From Candidatus Hydrogenedentota bacterium (GTDB taxonomy: Bacteria; Hydrogenedentota; Hydrogenedentia; Hydrogenedentales; SLHB01), in assembly GCA_007136375.1 (NCBI GenBank), contig SLHB01000352.1, positions 1 through 5,077 on the forward strand: 5,077 bases of DNA, in the 5' to 3' direction. Shown here piece by piece: positions 1-4,998 of this stretch. A program made the translations under genes and the position numbers. The notes under the pieces are model-generated. The model saw only the letters and a list, made by a program, of their open reading frames with translations. It did no database searches and was not told where the DNA came from. Positions within the stretch are counted from its first letter, which is position 1; each line of letters begins with the position of its first letter.

Positions 1-346
1 CTTCATCATCGACGAAGAGGGATTCACAAAGGATTCTTGGGCGCTCACGCGTCGAAGGCTGGTCGTCCTCAAGATAGTCTGGTTGCACCGGGACAAGTTG
101 TTCCCGAGTCTCGTACTCGCCGCGCCACCGGTACCGGCGGCGATCCTTCGTGGAGAACACCATCTCCCAAGACACGCCGTTCCGGGCGGTGCCTGATGCG
201 ATCCCCTTGGTGTTGAGCAACGCGCGGAGGATCTGCGTCTTCCCAACGCCGGAAACGCCAACCAAAAGCGTGAGATCCGAGAACGATGCGTCTTGGAGTT
301 CCCACTGTAGCGCCTTGTCAACGTATCTGAATCGCTCGATCCGCAT
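1..346 (-). CDS. AAA-type P-loop ATPase, N-terminal part (runs off window)
   Basis: The frame is open from an ATG at 346 down to base 1, giving 115 residues with no stop, so the C-terminal part lies outside the window. A Walker A motif GVSGVGKT sits at residues 30-37, straight after the strand DLTLLVG (residues 24-30). The start MRIERFRYVD and the following RALLNTKGIASG and GVSWEMVFS resemble the N-terminus of SMC/OLD-like AAA ATPases (AAA_15/AAA_21 type), which bind ATP and often partner nucleases or other effectors. Walker B and signature motifs are not in view, so the exact family and role are open. The start is supported by GGAG eight bases upstream and an in-frame TAG at 368-370. It lies 42 bases downstream of the thrS stop on the same strand with no clear terminator between, so the two may be co-transcribed. 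The ATP-binding assignment is firm; biological function is not assigned. Confidence 0.82.
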   Translation of the reverse strand, partial: MRIERFRYVDKALQWELQDASFSDLTLLVGVSGVGKTQILRALLNTKGIASGTARNGVSWEMVFSTKDRRRYRWRGEYETREQLVPVQPDYLEDDQPSTRERPRILCESLFVDDE

Positions 347-388
347 CGGAAACACTCCGTATTTCCGCTAAAGCCCGGGCCAGACGCC

Positions 389-2341
389 TCACGTCGCGGC
401 GGCTTGGCTGCGCGAGTCCGCGGCCTCGGGGTCAAGGGCTTTGGCGTGGATTTCGCCGTGGAGACGGCTCTTGAAGGCGTCTAGCGGCATGGCGCCAAGG
501 TCGCCGAGCTTCCGGTGACGCACCGCCACGGCGCCGCTCGCCTGTTCCCGTTCGCCCACAACGAGCATGTAGGGGATCTTCTGGTTCTGGGCCTCGCGTA
601 TCTTGTATTTCATGGTGTCGTCACGCAAGTCAGCGTCGACCCGGAATCCTTCGGTGAAAAGGACTTCCCGGACCTGGCGCGCGTAGTCGTTGAAGTGCTC
701 GCCCACGGGCACCACCATGACCTGCACCGGCGCGAGCCAGACGGGGAAGGCGCCCGCGAAATGCTCCACAAGGATGCCGAAGAAGCGTTCGATGGCGCCA
801 TAGATGACGCGATGGATGATGACCGGCCGGCGCCGTTCGCCGTCGGATCCCATGTATTCCAAATCGAACTTCTCGGGCATGGCGAAATCGAGTTGGATGG
901 TCGCGCATTGCCAGGATCGCTTCAAGCAATCCCGGATGTGGAAGTCGATCTTCGGGCCGTAAAAGGCGCCGTCGCCTTCGTTCACCTTGTACGCCAGGCC
1001 CTTGCGGTCCAGGGCCGCGCGCAGGCTTTCCGTCGCGGTCTCCCAGTCCTGCTCACTGCCGATGGACTTCTCCGGACGCGTGCTCAGCTCCACGTGGTAC
1101 TCCAGGCCAAACACTGCGTACATGCGGTCCACGAAATCGATAAGTGTCATAACCTCGTCTTGCACCTGGTCAATCGTGAGGTAGATGTGCGCGTCGTCCT
1201 GGGTAAACATGCGCACCCGGGTGAGCCCATGGAGCACGCCGGATTTCTCGTGGCGGTGCACCGTGCCGAGCTCGGCCAGGCGCAAGGGAAGCTCGCGGTA
1301 ACTGCGCATGCCCGTCTTGTACACGAGCATGGCGCCGGGACAGTTCATGGGCTTGATGGCCACGTCGCGCTCGTCGATCTGGCTGAAGTACATGTTCTCG
1401 CGGTAGTGGTCCCAATGGCCGGAGCGCTCCCAGAGGCTGCGGTCGAGCATGATGGGCGTGCGGATCTCGCCGTAGCCCTCCTTGCGGTGCTCTTCGCGCC
1501 AATAAGCGAGCAACTCCTCCATCACCGTCATGCCTTTGGGATGGAAGAAAGGAAAACCGGGGCCTTCGCCGTGGAAACTGAACAGGCCGAGCTGTTTCCC
1601 AAGACGGCGGTGATCCCGCTTTTGCGCCTCTTCCAGGCGCTTCAGATGCTCGTCCAGCTCCTTCTTACTCGGGAACGCGGCGCCGTAGACGCGCTGGAGC
1701 ATGGGCCGCTTCTCGTCGCCCCGCCAGTACGCCCCGGCCAGACTCAGGAGCTTGAAGGCCTTGATCCGGCCCGTTGACGGCAAGTGCGGCCCGCGGCAAA
1801 GGTCAACAAACTCGCCGTGTTTGTAATAGGTAATAGCCCCATCCTCGAGGTCGTTGATCAACTCGATCTTATAGACTTCATCCTGCTCTCCGAAGAAACG
1901 GAGGGCCTCTTCCTTGGAGACTTCTATACGCTCGAACCGGCTGTCTTCCTTGACGATCCGCGCCATTTCCTCCTCGAACCGGGGAAAATCCTCCTCGGAC
2001 AAGGGGGGATCCGCGTCGATGTCGTAATAAAAACCGTCCTCAATCGGCGGACCGATGGCGAGCTTCACATCGGGGCGGACCCGCTTGATGGCCGAGGCCA
2101 TGAGATGGGCCGCGCTGTGGCGGAACACGTCCTGCCCATCCCGATCCGCGAAGGTGAGGATTTCCACGCGGTCCCCATCGCGCAGGGGAGTCATGAGGCT
2201 CGTCACCTCGCCGTTAACGCGCGCGCCCGTCGCGGCCTTGGCCAAGCGTGGGCCAATGGCCTGCACAAGATCCTCCGCCGTGCCGCCCTCGGGCAGTTCC
2301 TTCCGCGAACCGTCGGGCAATTGAACCTGAATCGTACTCAT
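389..2341 (-). CDS. thrS: Threonine--tRNA ligase (class II, with editing domain)
   Basis: A cytoplasmic enzyme that activates threonine with ATP and charges tRNA-Thr. It is complete at 650 residues, close to the 642 of E. coli. Order: TGS domain at about 1-64; second N-terminal (editing) domain at about 65-225 with HSAAH (H75, H79) and CRGPH (C182, H186), the hydrolytic site that clears Ser-tRNA-Thr; class II catalytic core at about 245-535; anticodon-binding domain at about 537-640. The catalytic zinc ligands are present: C334 in MNCPG, H385 in QDDAH and H510 in VIIHR. Motif 2 reads VHRHEKSG (R363). The ATG at 2341 is chosen because it begins the TGS strand MSTIQVQLPDGS and has AGGAG five bases upstream. 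The open frame continues upstream to 2635, but that stretch is low-complexity, leader-like sequence. Unusually, the next gene is not infC-rpmI-rplT but a P-loop ATPase. The C-terminal tail (about 638-650) is Ala/Ser-rich. Confidence 0.97.
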   Translation of the reverse strand: MSTIQVQLPDGSRKELPEGGTAEDLVQAIGPRLAKAATGARVNGEVTSLMTPLRDGDRVEILTFADRDGQDVFRHSAAHLMASAIKRVRPDVKLAIGPPIEDGFYYDIDADPPLSEEDFPRFEEEMARIVKEDSRFERIEVSKEEALRFFGEQDEVYKIELINDLEDGAITYYKHGEFVDLCRGPHLPSTGRIKAFKLLSLAGAYWRGDEKRPMLQRVYGAAFPSKKELDEHLKRLEEAQKRDHRRLGKQLGLFSFHGEGPGFPFFHPKGMTVMEELLAYWREEHRKEGYGEIRTPIMLDRSLWERSGHWDHYRENMYFSQIDERDVAIKPMNCPGAMLVYKTGMRSYRELPLRLAELGTVHRHEKSGVLHGLTRVRMFTQDDAHIYLTIDQVQDEVMTLIDFVDRMYAVFGLEYHVELSTRPEKSIGSEQDWETATESLRAALDRKGLAYKVNEGDGAFYGPKIDFHIRDCLKRSWQCATIQLDFAMPEKFDLEYMGSDGERRRPVIIHRVIYGAIERFFGILVEHFAGAFPVWLAPVQVMVVPVGEHFNDYARQVREVLFTEGFRVDADLRDDTMKYKIREAQNQKIPYMLVVGEREQASGAVAVRHRKLGDLGAMPLDAFKSRLHGEIHAKALDPEAADSRSQAAAT

Positions 2342-2346
2342 GTCTG

Positions 2347-2351
2347 CTCCT
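2347..2351 (-). promoter_or_regulatory. Ribosome binding site deciding the thrS start
   Basis: The minus strand reads AGGAG, then five bases, then ATG at 2341. It decides against the longer frame that begins at 2635. Confidence 0.8.
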
Positions 2352-2388
2352 GAAACCATCGAATCTGATACGGAAAGGCGCCGCGCCC

Positions 2389-2405
2389 GGGGACAGGACG
2401 TCCCC
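2389..2405 (-). other. Perfect 6-bp hairpin in the thrS leader
   Basis: GGGGAC and GTCCCC flank a 5-base loop. The hairpin lies 48-64 bases upstream of the thrS ATG, in the predicted leader RNA. A regulatory role is possible but not shown by the sequence. Confidence 0.35.
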
Positions 2406-2537
2406 CCGTCTGACCCCCGCCCATGCGCACGCCGCGCCCAGGCCGGACAGATGTCTATTGTGCCACGCTCGCCGCGCCAAATGGAAGAAATCGCCCGGGG
2501 CCGGCGGCATTTCGCGGAAAGACGCCAGGACACGCCG

Positions 2538-2583
2538 CCCACGGGACTGTCCAGGCCGTGGGGCACATCGACAGGCTGCGGCG
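2538..2583. repeat. 46-base repeat, copy 1 (thrS leader)
   Basis: It matches 4487-4532 in the same orientation at 45 of 46 positions; the only difference is A at 2567 versus G at 4516. The match stops abruptly at both ends. It contains an inverted repeat CCCACGG/CCGTGGG (2538-2544 and 2556-2562). On the minus strand it encodes the same peptide stretch (PQPVDVPHGLDSPVG) as the acetyltransferase gene, but here it lies upstream of the thrS start and is probably untranslated. Confidence 0.9.
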
Positions 2584-2607
2584 GGTTTCGGCATATTTGA
2601 CGCATGT

Positions 2608-2635
2608 AATCTAATTTAACCGAAGGGGTCGACAA
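2608..2635 (-). promoter_or_regulatory. thrS: Possible sigma70-type promoter for thrS
   Basis: On the minus strand TTGTCG (2635-2630) and TAGATT (2613-2608) are separated by 16 bases; each matches the consensus at 4 of 6 positions. Transcription would start near 2600. It overlaps a weak opposite-strand promoter candidate for the exported small protein, so the two directions may compete. Confidence 0.35.
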
Positions 2636-2657
2636 GCCATTTCGATTATGCTACGGT
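2629..2657 (+). promoter_or_regulatory. Possible promoter for the exported two-gene unit
   Basis: TCGACA (5 of 6 to the -35 consensus) is followed 17 bases later by TACGGT (3 of 6), directly preceded by TGC, an extended -10 signature. The transcript would have a leader of about 55 bases before the ATG at 2717. The weak -10 makes this tentative. Confidence 0.28.
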
Positions 2658-2716
2658 ATACGTTATGTAAGGCCCTTGGGGAAGGGACGTGACGGACACG
2701 AGGAAAGAGTACCACC

Positions 2717-2917
2717 ATGAGAAACTGCTATTGCCCCCCCCCCCGTAACGCACTGAGACTCCGATCTCCGAGCGGAACACTCTCCCGCCTCAGCCTTCCA
2801 TGGCTTCTTGGCGCCGTTTTCGCCCTCGCGTCAGCTCCTCCAACTCACGCCATGTACACGTCGGACTTGGACATAGTCGGAGACGACAGCCGGACCAGCA
2901 CATTGGCAAGGAATTGA
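2717..2917 (+). CDS. Small exported protein, 66 residues, with C11 tract at codons 6-10
   Basis: I do not recognise this protein. It starts MRNCYC, then three prolines encoded by a run of 11 C, then a basic stretch (R10, R14, R16, R24), a hydrophobic segment (residues 25-40, LSLPWLLGAVFALASA) and a possible signal peptidase site after A40 (ASA) or A45 (THA). This is a normal Sec signal layout with a long n-region. The remaining tail is only about 21 residues, acidic and polar (MYTSDLDIVGDD then SRTSTLARN). AGGA and AAGAG lie upstream of the ATG. The TGA at 2915-2917 ends 22 bases before the next start, and no terminator separates them, so an operon is likely. It could be a secreted peptide, a leader-type gene, or the 5' remnant of a decayed exported protein. 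Gain or loss of one C brings an early stop (TAA at 2746 or TGA at 2754), so expression may switch by slippage. Confidence 0.5.
   Translation: MRNCYCPPPRNALRLRSPSGTLSRLSLPWLLGAVFALASAPPTHAMYTSDLDIVGDDSRTSTLARN
2734..2744 (+). repeat. Homopolymer of 11 C inside the small exported gene
   Basis: Eleven consecutive C residues span the third base of codon 6 through the first base of codon 10. With 11 C the frame runs on to the signal peptide; 10 or 12 C would terminate within a few codons. Tracts of this length are prone to strand slippage, and also to sequencing or assembly error. Confidence 0.9.
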
Positions 2918-2926
2918 GAACCGAAT

Positions 2927-2932
2927 GGAGGG
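2927..2932 (+). promoter_or_regulatory. Ribosome binding site deciding the 2940 start
   Basis: GGAGGG sits seven bases before the ATG at 2940. It overlaps the earlier in-frame ATG at 2925, making that one an unlikely start and leaving a clean signal peptide from 2940. Confidence 0.75.
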
Positions 2933-2939
2933 CAGCAAA

Positions 2940-3815
2940 ATGTACACTAGGGCAAGCTTGATGGGCGTAACAGGAGCGTTTCTGTGCCTGTTGGCCTTTT
3001 CTCCGTCAGCGAGCGCCGACGTTGTCGGCCAACTGGCCGAGATCGAAGCATCCAATGAAGCCGTGGAGCAGCGCGCGGGCGCAATCGCCGAAGCCGTCTT
3101 GGTTGATGTTGATGAGAGCCCGGCCGTAGGGGATGCGATTCCCTGGCTGCAGATGCGCTTTCACGATGAGACCGCTGAACCGGACATCCGTGTCGCGTCC
3201 GCGGCGGGGTTGCTCTGGCTAAGTGATGTCGATGCTACATTGGCGGATTTGTACGCGATGCTTGAAGAAGATGTACGTGCGAATCACGCTATTGCGCGGC
3301 GGGCGCTCACCGTCTTGGTCGGAACAACGAGCGAGGATTATACGATGGAGGAGGGCAGAACGCCGCCTCTTGTCCTCGACAATCACTTAGCAGACAATAG
3401 GCCGGAGTTGGCCGAACTTGTGCTAGAGCTGCTGACGCTCGCAATGACCGGAGATGACGGAGAGCCGCTGCCGGACTCCCACTCGTGGGGCGATTCTCCT
3501 CACATGGAGGTGTTGTTTCTCTACGAAATGCTTTGCATTCTGCCGGATCTGGGGAGTGAAGAAGTGTCGGCGGCACAACAGGAGCGCAACGTTCGGTTTC
3601 GATCCATGCTTCGGCAATTGCTCCCAGAGGATCCCGGGCCGGACGCGGATACGCATGGCCTTACCGTTCCCGTCGTCGGACAGCTCTATCGAATCACTCC
3701 CGATGGAACGCTACGAGACTATCGGGATACGAGACTGTTTGACGAAGAATTGCGCCAGCTTCAGAGCAGCCCGGAAGCGTTTTGGGAATACGCCAACGCG
3801 CACCTCGATTTGTAG
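2940..3815 (+). CDS. Exported protein of unknown function, helical (HEAT-like?)
   Basis: I do not recognise a family. The product has 291 residues. A Sec signal peptide covers residues 1-26: MYTR, a hydrophobic core (about 7-20) and an SASA cleavage site before D27. No lipobox and no further membrane segment are visible, so the mature protein should be soluble in the periplasm or outside the cell. It is strongly acidic and mostly helix-forming. Residues about 60-130 have the spacing of paired helices (for example RVASAAGLLWLSDVDATLADLY, in two parts, then HAIARRALTVLV), which could be divergent HEAT-type repeats. A second helical block follows at about 153-170 and 188-229. The C-terminal 50 residues (from VVGQLYRITPDG) may form a small separate module ending in FWEYANAHLDL. 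There are few cysteines (C16 in the signal, C199). It ends with tandem stops TAG TAG. It lies 22 bases after the small exported gene and probably shares its transcript. No catalytic motif is seen. Confidence 0.85.
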   Translation: MYTRASLMGVTGAFLCLLAFSPSASADVVGQLAEIEASNEAVEQRAGAIAEAVLVDVDESPAVGDAIPWLQMRFHDETAEPDIRVASAAGLLWLSDVDATLADLYAMLEEDVRANHAIARRALTVLVGTTSEDYTMEEGRTPPLVLDNHLADNRPELAELVLELLTLAMTGDDGEPLPDSHSWGDSPHMEVLFLYEMLCILPDLGSEEVSAAQQERNVRFRSMLRQLLPEDPGPDADTHGLTVPVVGQLYRITPDGTLRDYRDTRLFDEELRQLQSSPEAFWEYANAHLDL

Positions 3816-3841
3816 TAGCCGTTTGCGGCCAAGTTGACTCG

Positions 3842-3855
3842 GAGCGCTTGCGCTC
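3842..3855. other. Short perfect hairpin GAGCGC-TT-GCGCTC
   Basis: A 6-bp perfect inverted repeat with a 2-base centre (so an effective tetraloop) begins 26 bases after the stop of the exported gene and sits just before a much larger hairpin. It probably contributes to transcript end formation or stability. Confidence 0.45.
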
Positions 3856-3860
3856 GACTC

Positions 3861-3905
3861 CAAGCAGGCCAAGGATCGCCCTGGGCGGATTCCTTGGCCT
3901 GCTTG
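3861..3905. terminator. 15-bp perfect inverted repeat, probable bidirectional terminator
   Basis: CAAGCAGGCCAAGGA (3861-3875) is the exact reverse complement of 3891-3905, around a 15-base centre that itself can pair (GCCC with GGGC). It lies 45 bases after the exported-protein stop, between two convergent genes. No T-run follows on either strand, so it is not a classic intrinsic terminator. It may stall polymerase, protect mRNA ends, or be a palindromic mobile repeat. Confidence 0.6.
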
Positions 3906-4101
3906 TCTACGTTCCATGGTGAGCTACACGCCCCGGGGCGGTCCGCCTTGAAGCGCCGCTCTCCGCTCCCTCCGGCATCGGACAACACCTGTGACTCGCC
4001 TCCCCCGCCGCCGTTGCTAGAAACCAACTCCGAGCCTTCCCGGCCCCTCTACGCTAATCTGCGCAAGGAACTGTCTCAACCCCGTTATAAGAGGGGTCTT
4101 G
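3906..4101. other. Intergenic region between convergent genes
   Basis: No gene is supported here. Visible structure is limited to a 12-base perfect palindrome CGCCCCGGGGCG at 3929-3940 and a weak hairpin at 4079-4097 just past the acetyltransferase stop. The open plus-strand frame that starts at 3834 and crosses into the acetyltransferase gene has Pro/Arg-rich shadow composition and no ribosome site. Confidence 0.6.
4079..4097 (-). terminator. Weak hairpin after the acetyltransferase gene
   Basis: ACCCC and GGGGT pair around a 9-base A/T-rich loop, a few bases after the minus-strand stop at 4102. The stem is short and no T-run follows, so terminator function is doubtful. Confidence 0.25.
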
Positions 4102-4878
4102 TCAAGGCCCCAGGCTTGCGCGGGCTTCGTCGCACTCGGCGTCGTGGCCAGGGGGATGGAGGAAGATGGTCTCGTCTTGAAGCAGCCGCGCCTTCACCAC
4201 CACCACGATGTCCCGGGACCGGGCCAACCGCGCTTCGCCATGGCCCACCGTTCCGCGCCGTTGCAGCCCGGCGGCGTCAAGCCAATCGTCCACGAGCGCG
4301 AAGCGTTCACAGCAATGGTCGATCTCGCCGTACTCAATAGCGGCCGGCTGGCCATCCCGCCACACGACGGCGCGCTGCTGACAGCGGTAGCGTACGCCCG
4401 CGAGACTTTCCGCCAGGTGGACCGTTGTGTTGCCGTCATGGCCGACTCCGAGGAGCAAGACCTGGCCGTCCAACTCGTACGCCCGTCCCACGGGACTGTC
4501 CAGGCCGTGGGGCACGTCGACAGGCTGCGGCGCGGTGATGCGCGCGGCCTCCGGCCCGGCGGCCGCGAAGGCGTGGGGGCTGTCCGCGCGGAGCACGCCG
4601 GGGAGCCGCCAGAACGTGTCCGCCACCACGCCCATGGCCCGGCAGGGGGTCTCCTCCTTCGTGAACGGCCGGTCATCATCGTCGGCCATGCTCGGCATGA
4701 CCAACGTGCCCTCGGGCCCTATGGCGGCGCGCAACGCCGCGACGAGCCCTTCGGGCCCCTTGTCCACGGGACCGATACGGGAAAAGGCGCAATGCACGAC
4801 AACCACGCCGCCTGGCGTCACCCCAAGCGCGCGGAGCTGTTCCGTCAAAGCGGCTATGCAAACAGGCGTCTGGCGCAT
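4102..4878 (-). CDS. AAC(3)-like antibiotic N-acetyltransferase family protein
   Basis: Members of this family (Antibiotic_NAT, Pfam PF02522) transfer acetyl from acetyl-CoA to an amino group; the classic ones inactivate aminoglycosides at N-3 in the cytoplasm. The 258-residue length is normal. Recognisable blocks in order: VVVVHCAFSRIGPVDKG (25-41, family pattern VHSSLSSLG.V.GG), GPEGTLVMPS (54-63), the PGVLRADSPHAFAAAG block with H102 (the family's HP.HS..A.G), DSPVGRAYELDGQVLLLGVG (127-146), the NTTVHLAE block (150-156, H154 and E156 in the active-site region) and a C-terminal FLHPPGHDAECDEARASL. The start at 4878 follows GAGG by six bases and begins at the family's usual N-terminus; the in-frame ATG codons at 4920 and 4974 lack ribosome sites. 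It is convergent with the exported gene and divergent from tcmP. Many chromosomal members have no proven antibiotic substrate, so resistance is not implied. A 46-base segment recurs in the thrS leader. Confidence 0.93.
   Translation of the reverse strand: MRQTPVCIAALTEQLRALGVTPGGVVVVHCAFSRIGPVDKGPEGLVAALRAAIGPEGTLVMPSMADDDDRPFTKEETPCRAMGVVADTFWRLPGVLRADSPHAFAAAGPEAARITAPQPVDVPHGLDSPVGRAYELDGQVLLLGVGHDGNTTVHLAESLAGVRYRCQQRAVVWRDGQPAAIEYGEIDHCCERFALVDDWLDAAGLQRRGTVGHGEARLARSRDIVVVVKARLLQDETIFLHPPGHDAECDEARASLGP
4487..4532. repeat. 46-base repeat, copy 2 (inside acetyltransferase gene)
   Basis: It pairs with 2538-2583 (45 of 46 identical, same orientation). It encodes residues about 116-130, PQPVDVPHGLDSPVG, which fits the family pattern before the YELDG strand without an insertion. 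This copy therefore looks native to the gene, and the thrS-leader copy is the more likely derivative. Confidence 0.9.
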
Positions 4879-4884
4879 CGTCTT

Positions 4885-4888
4885 CCTC
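4885..4888 (-). promoter_or_regulatory. Ribosome binding site deciding the acetyltransferase start
   Basis: The minus strand reads AAGAGGAAGACG immediately before the ATG at 4878, placing GAGG six bases from the start. Confidence 0.75.
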
Positions 4889-4946
4889 TTCTCAGGGCCA
4901 ACGAAGCCGTTCAGAATCATCTGAGAATGCCAATATGCTTGGGCGT

Positions 4947-4975
4947 TTGCAACAGATTCCGCCCAAACATACAAT
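4947..4975 (+). promoter_or_regulatory. Sigma70-type promoter for the tcmP-like gene
   Basis: TTGCAA (4 of 6) and TACAAT (5 of 6) are spaced by exactly 17 bases. Transcription would start near 4982, leaving a leader of about 17 bases just large enough for the ribosome site. The -35 is self-complementary, so it could also serve the divergent acetyltransferase gene, though the matching minus-strand -10 is poor. Confidence 0.55.
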
Positions 4976-4998
4976 GGTTATTAGGAAGGGGAGAACAA

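Larger units (their letters stand above)
2342..2607 (-). other. Long thrS 5' leader (untranslated)
   Basis: This stretch of about 265 bases lies between the proposed thrS promoter and the thrS start. It holds no gene I can support. It carries a 6-bp perfect hairpin GGGGAC/GTCCCC at 2389-2405 with a 5-base loop, about 48 bases upstream of the ATG, and a 7-bp hairpin CCCACGG/CCGTGGG at 2538-2562 inside the 46-base repeat. In E. coli the thrS leader binds ThrRS for translational autocontrol. The length here would allow something similar, but I see no clear tRNA-Thr mimic, and there is no T-box sequence. The in-frame open reading through this region is probably an accident of high GC. Confidence 0.4.

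Noticed and set aside
69..305. 78-codon minus-strand frame and 73-codon plus-strand frame near the left edge
   Set aside because: Both are alternative-frame readings of the P-loop ATPase gene, which has the Walker A motif and ribosome site.
515..1777. 420-codon plus-strand open frame opposite thrS, plus a further 189-codon frame at 1784-2353
   Set aside because: They are antisense shadows of thrS. The coding strand is unambiguous from the conserved ThrRS motifs; the antisense products are His/Val/Leu-rich without domains or ribosome sites, as expected in GC-rich DNA.
2342..2600. T-box riboswitch upstream of thrS
   Set aside because: No T-box consensus, Specifier-type stem or terminator with a T-run is visible in the leader.
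2342..2635. 98-codon N-terminal extension of thrS from the in-frame ATG at 2635
   Set aside because: The TGS domain begins exactly at the ATG at 2341, which has AGGAG five bases upstream. The extension is Arg/Pro-rich, includes the acquired repeat, and would overlap the likely promoter.
2925..2939. Start of the 291-residue exported protein at the earlier ATG, 2925
   Set aside because: The ribosome site GGAGGG overlaps that ATG and is correctly placed for 2940, where a normal signal peptide begins.
2852..2947. ATGTACAC occurring both at 2852 and at the 2940 start, as a possible duplication
   Set aside because: Only eight bases are shared and the sequence diverges at once on both sides, so chance is sufficient.
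3834..4340. 168-codon plus-strand frame across the intergenic region
   Set aside because: It begins inside the hairpin region, has Arg/Pro/Ser-rich shadow composition, and overlaps the 3' part of the acetyltransferase gene in antisense.
4487..4532. The 46-base repeat as an in-frame palindromic insertion into the acetyltransferase gene
   Set aside because: The encoded segment fits the family's conserved spacing between the H-containing block and the YELDG strand without extra residues, so this copy is not an insertion.
4879..4974. 32-residue N-terminal extension of the acetyltransferase from the ATG at 4974
   Set aside because: No ribosome site is present at 4974 or 4920, the extension overlaps the tcmP promoter, and the family N-terminus matches the start at 4878.
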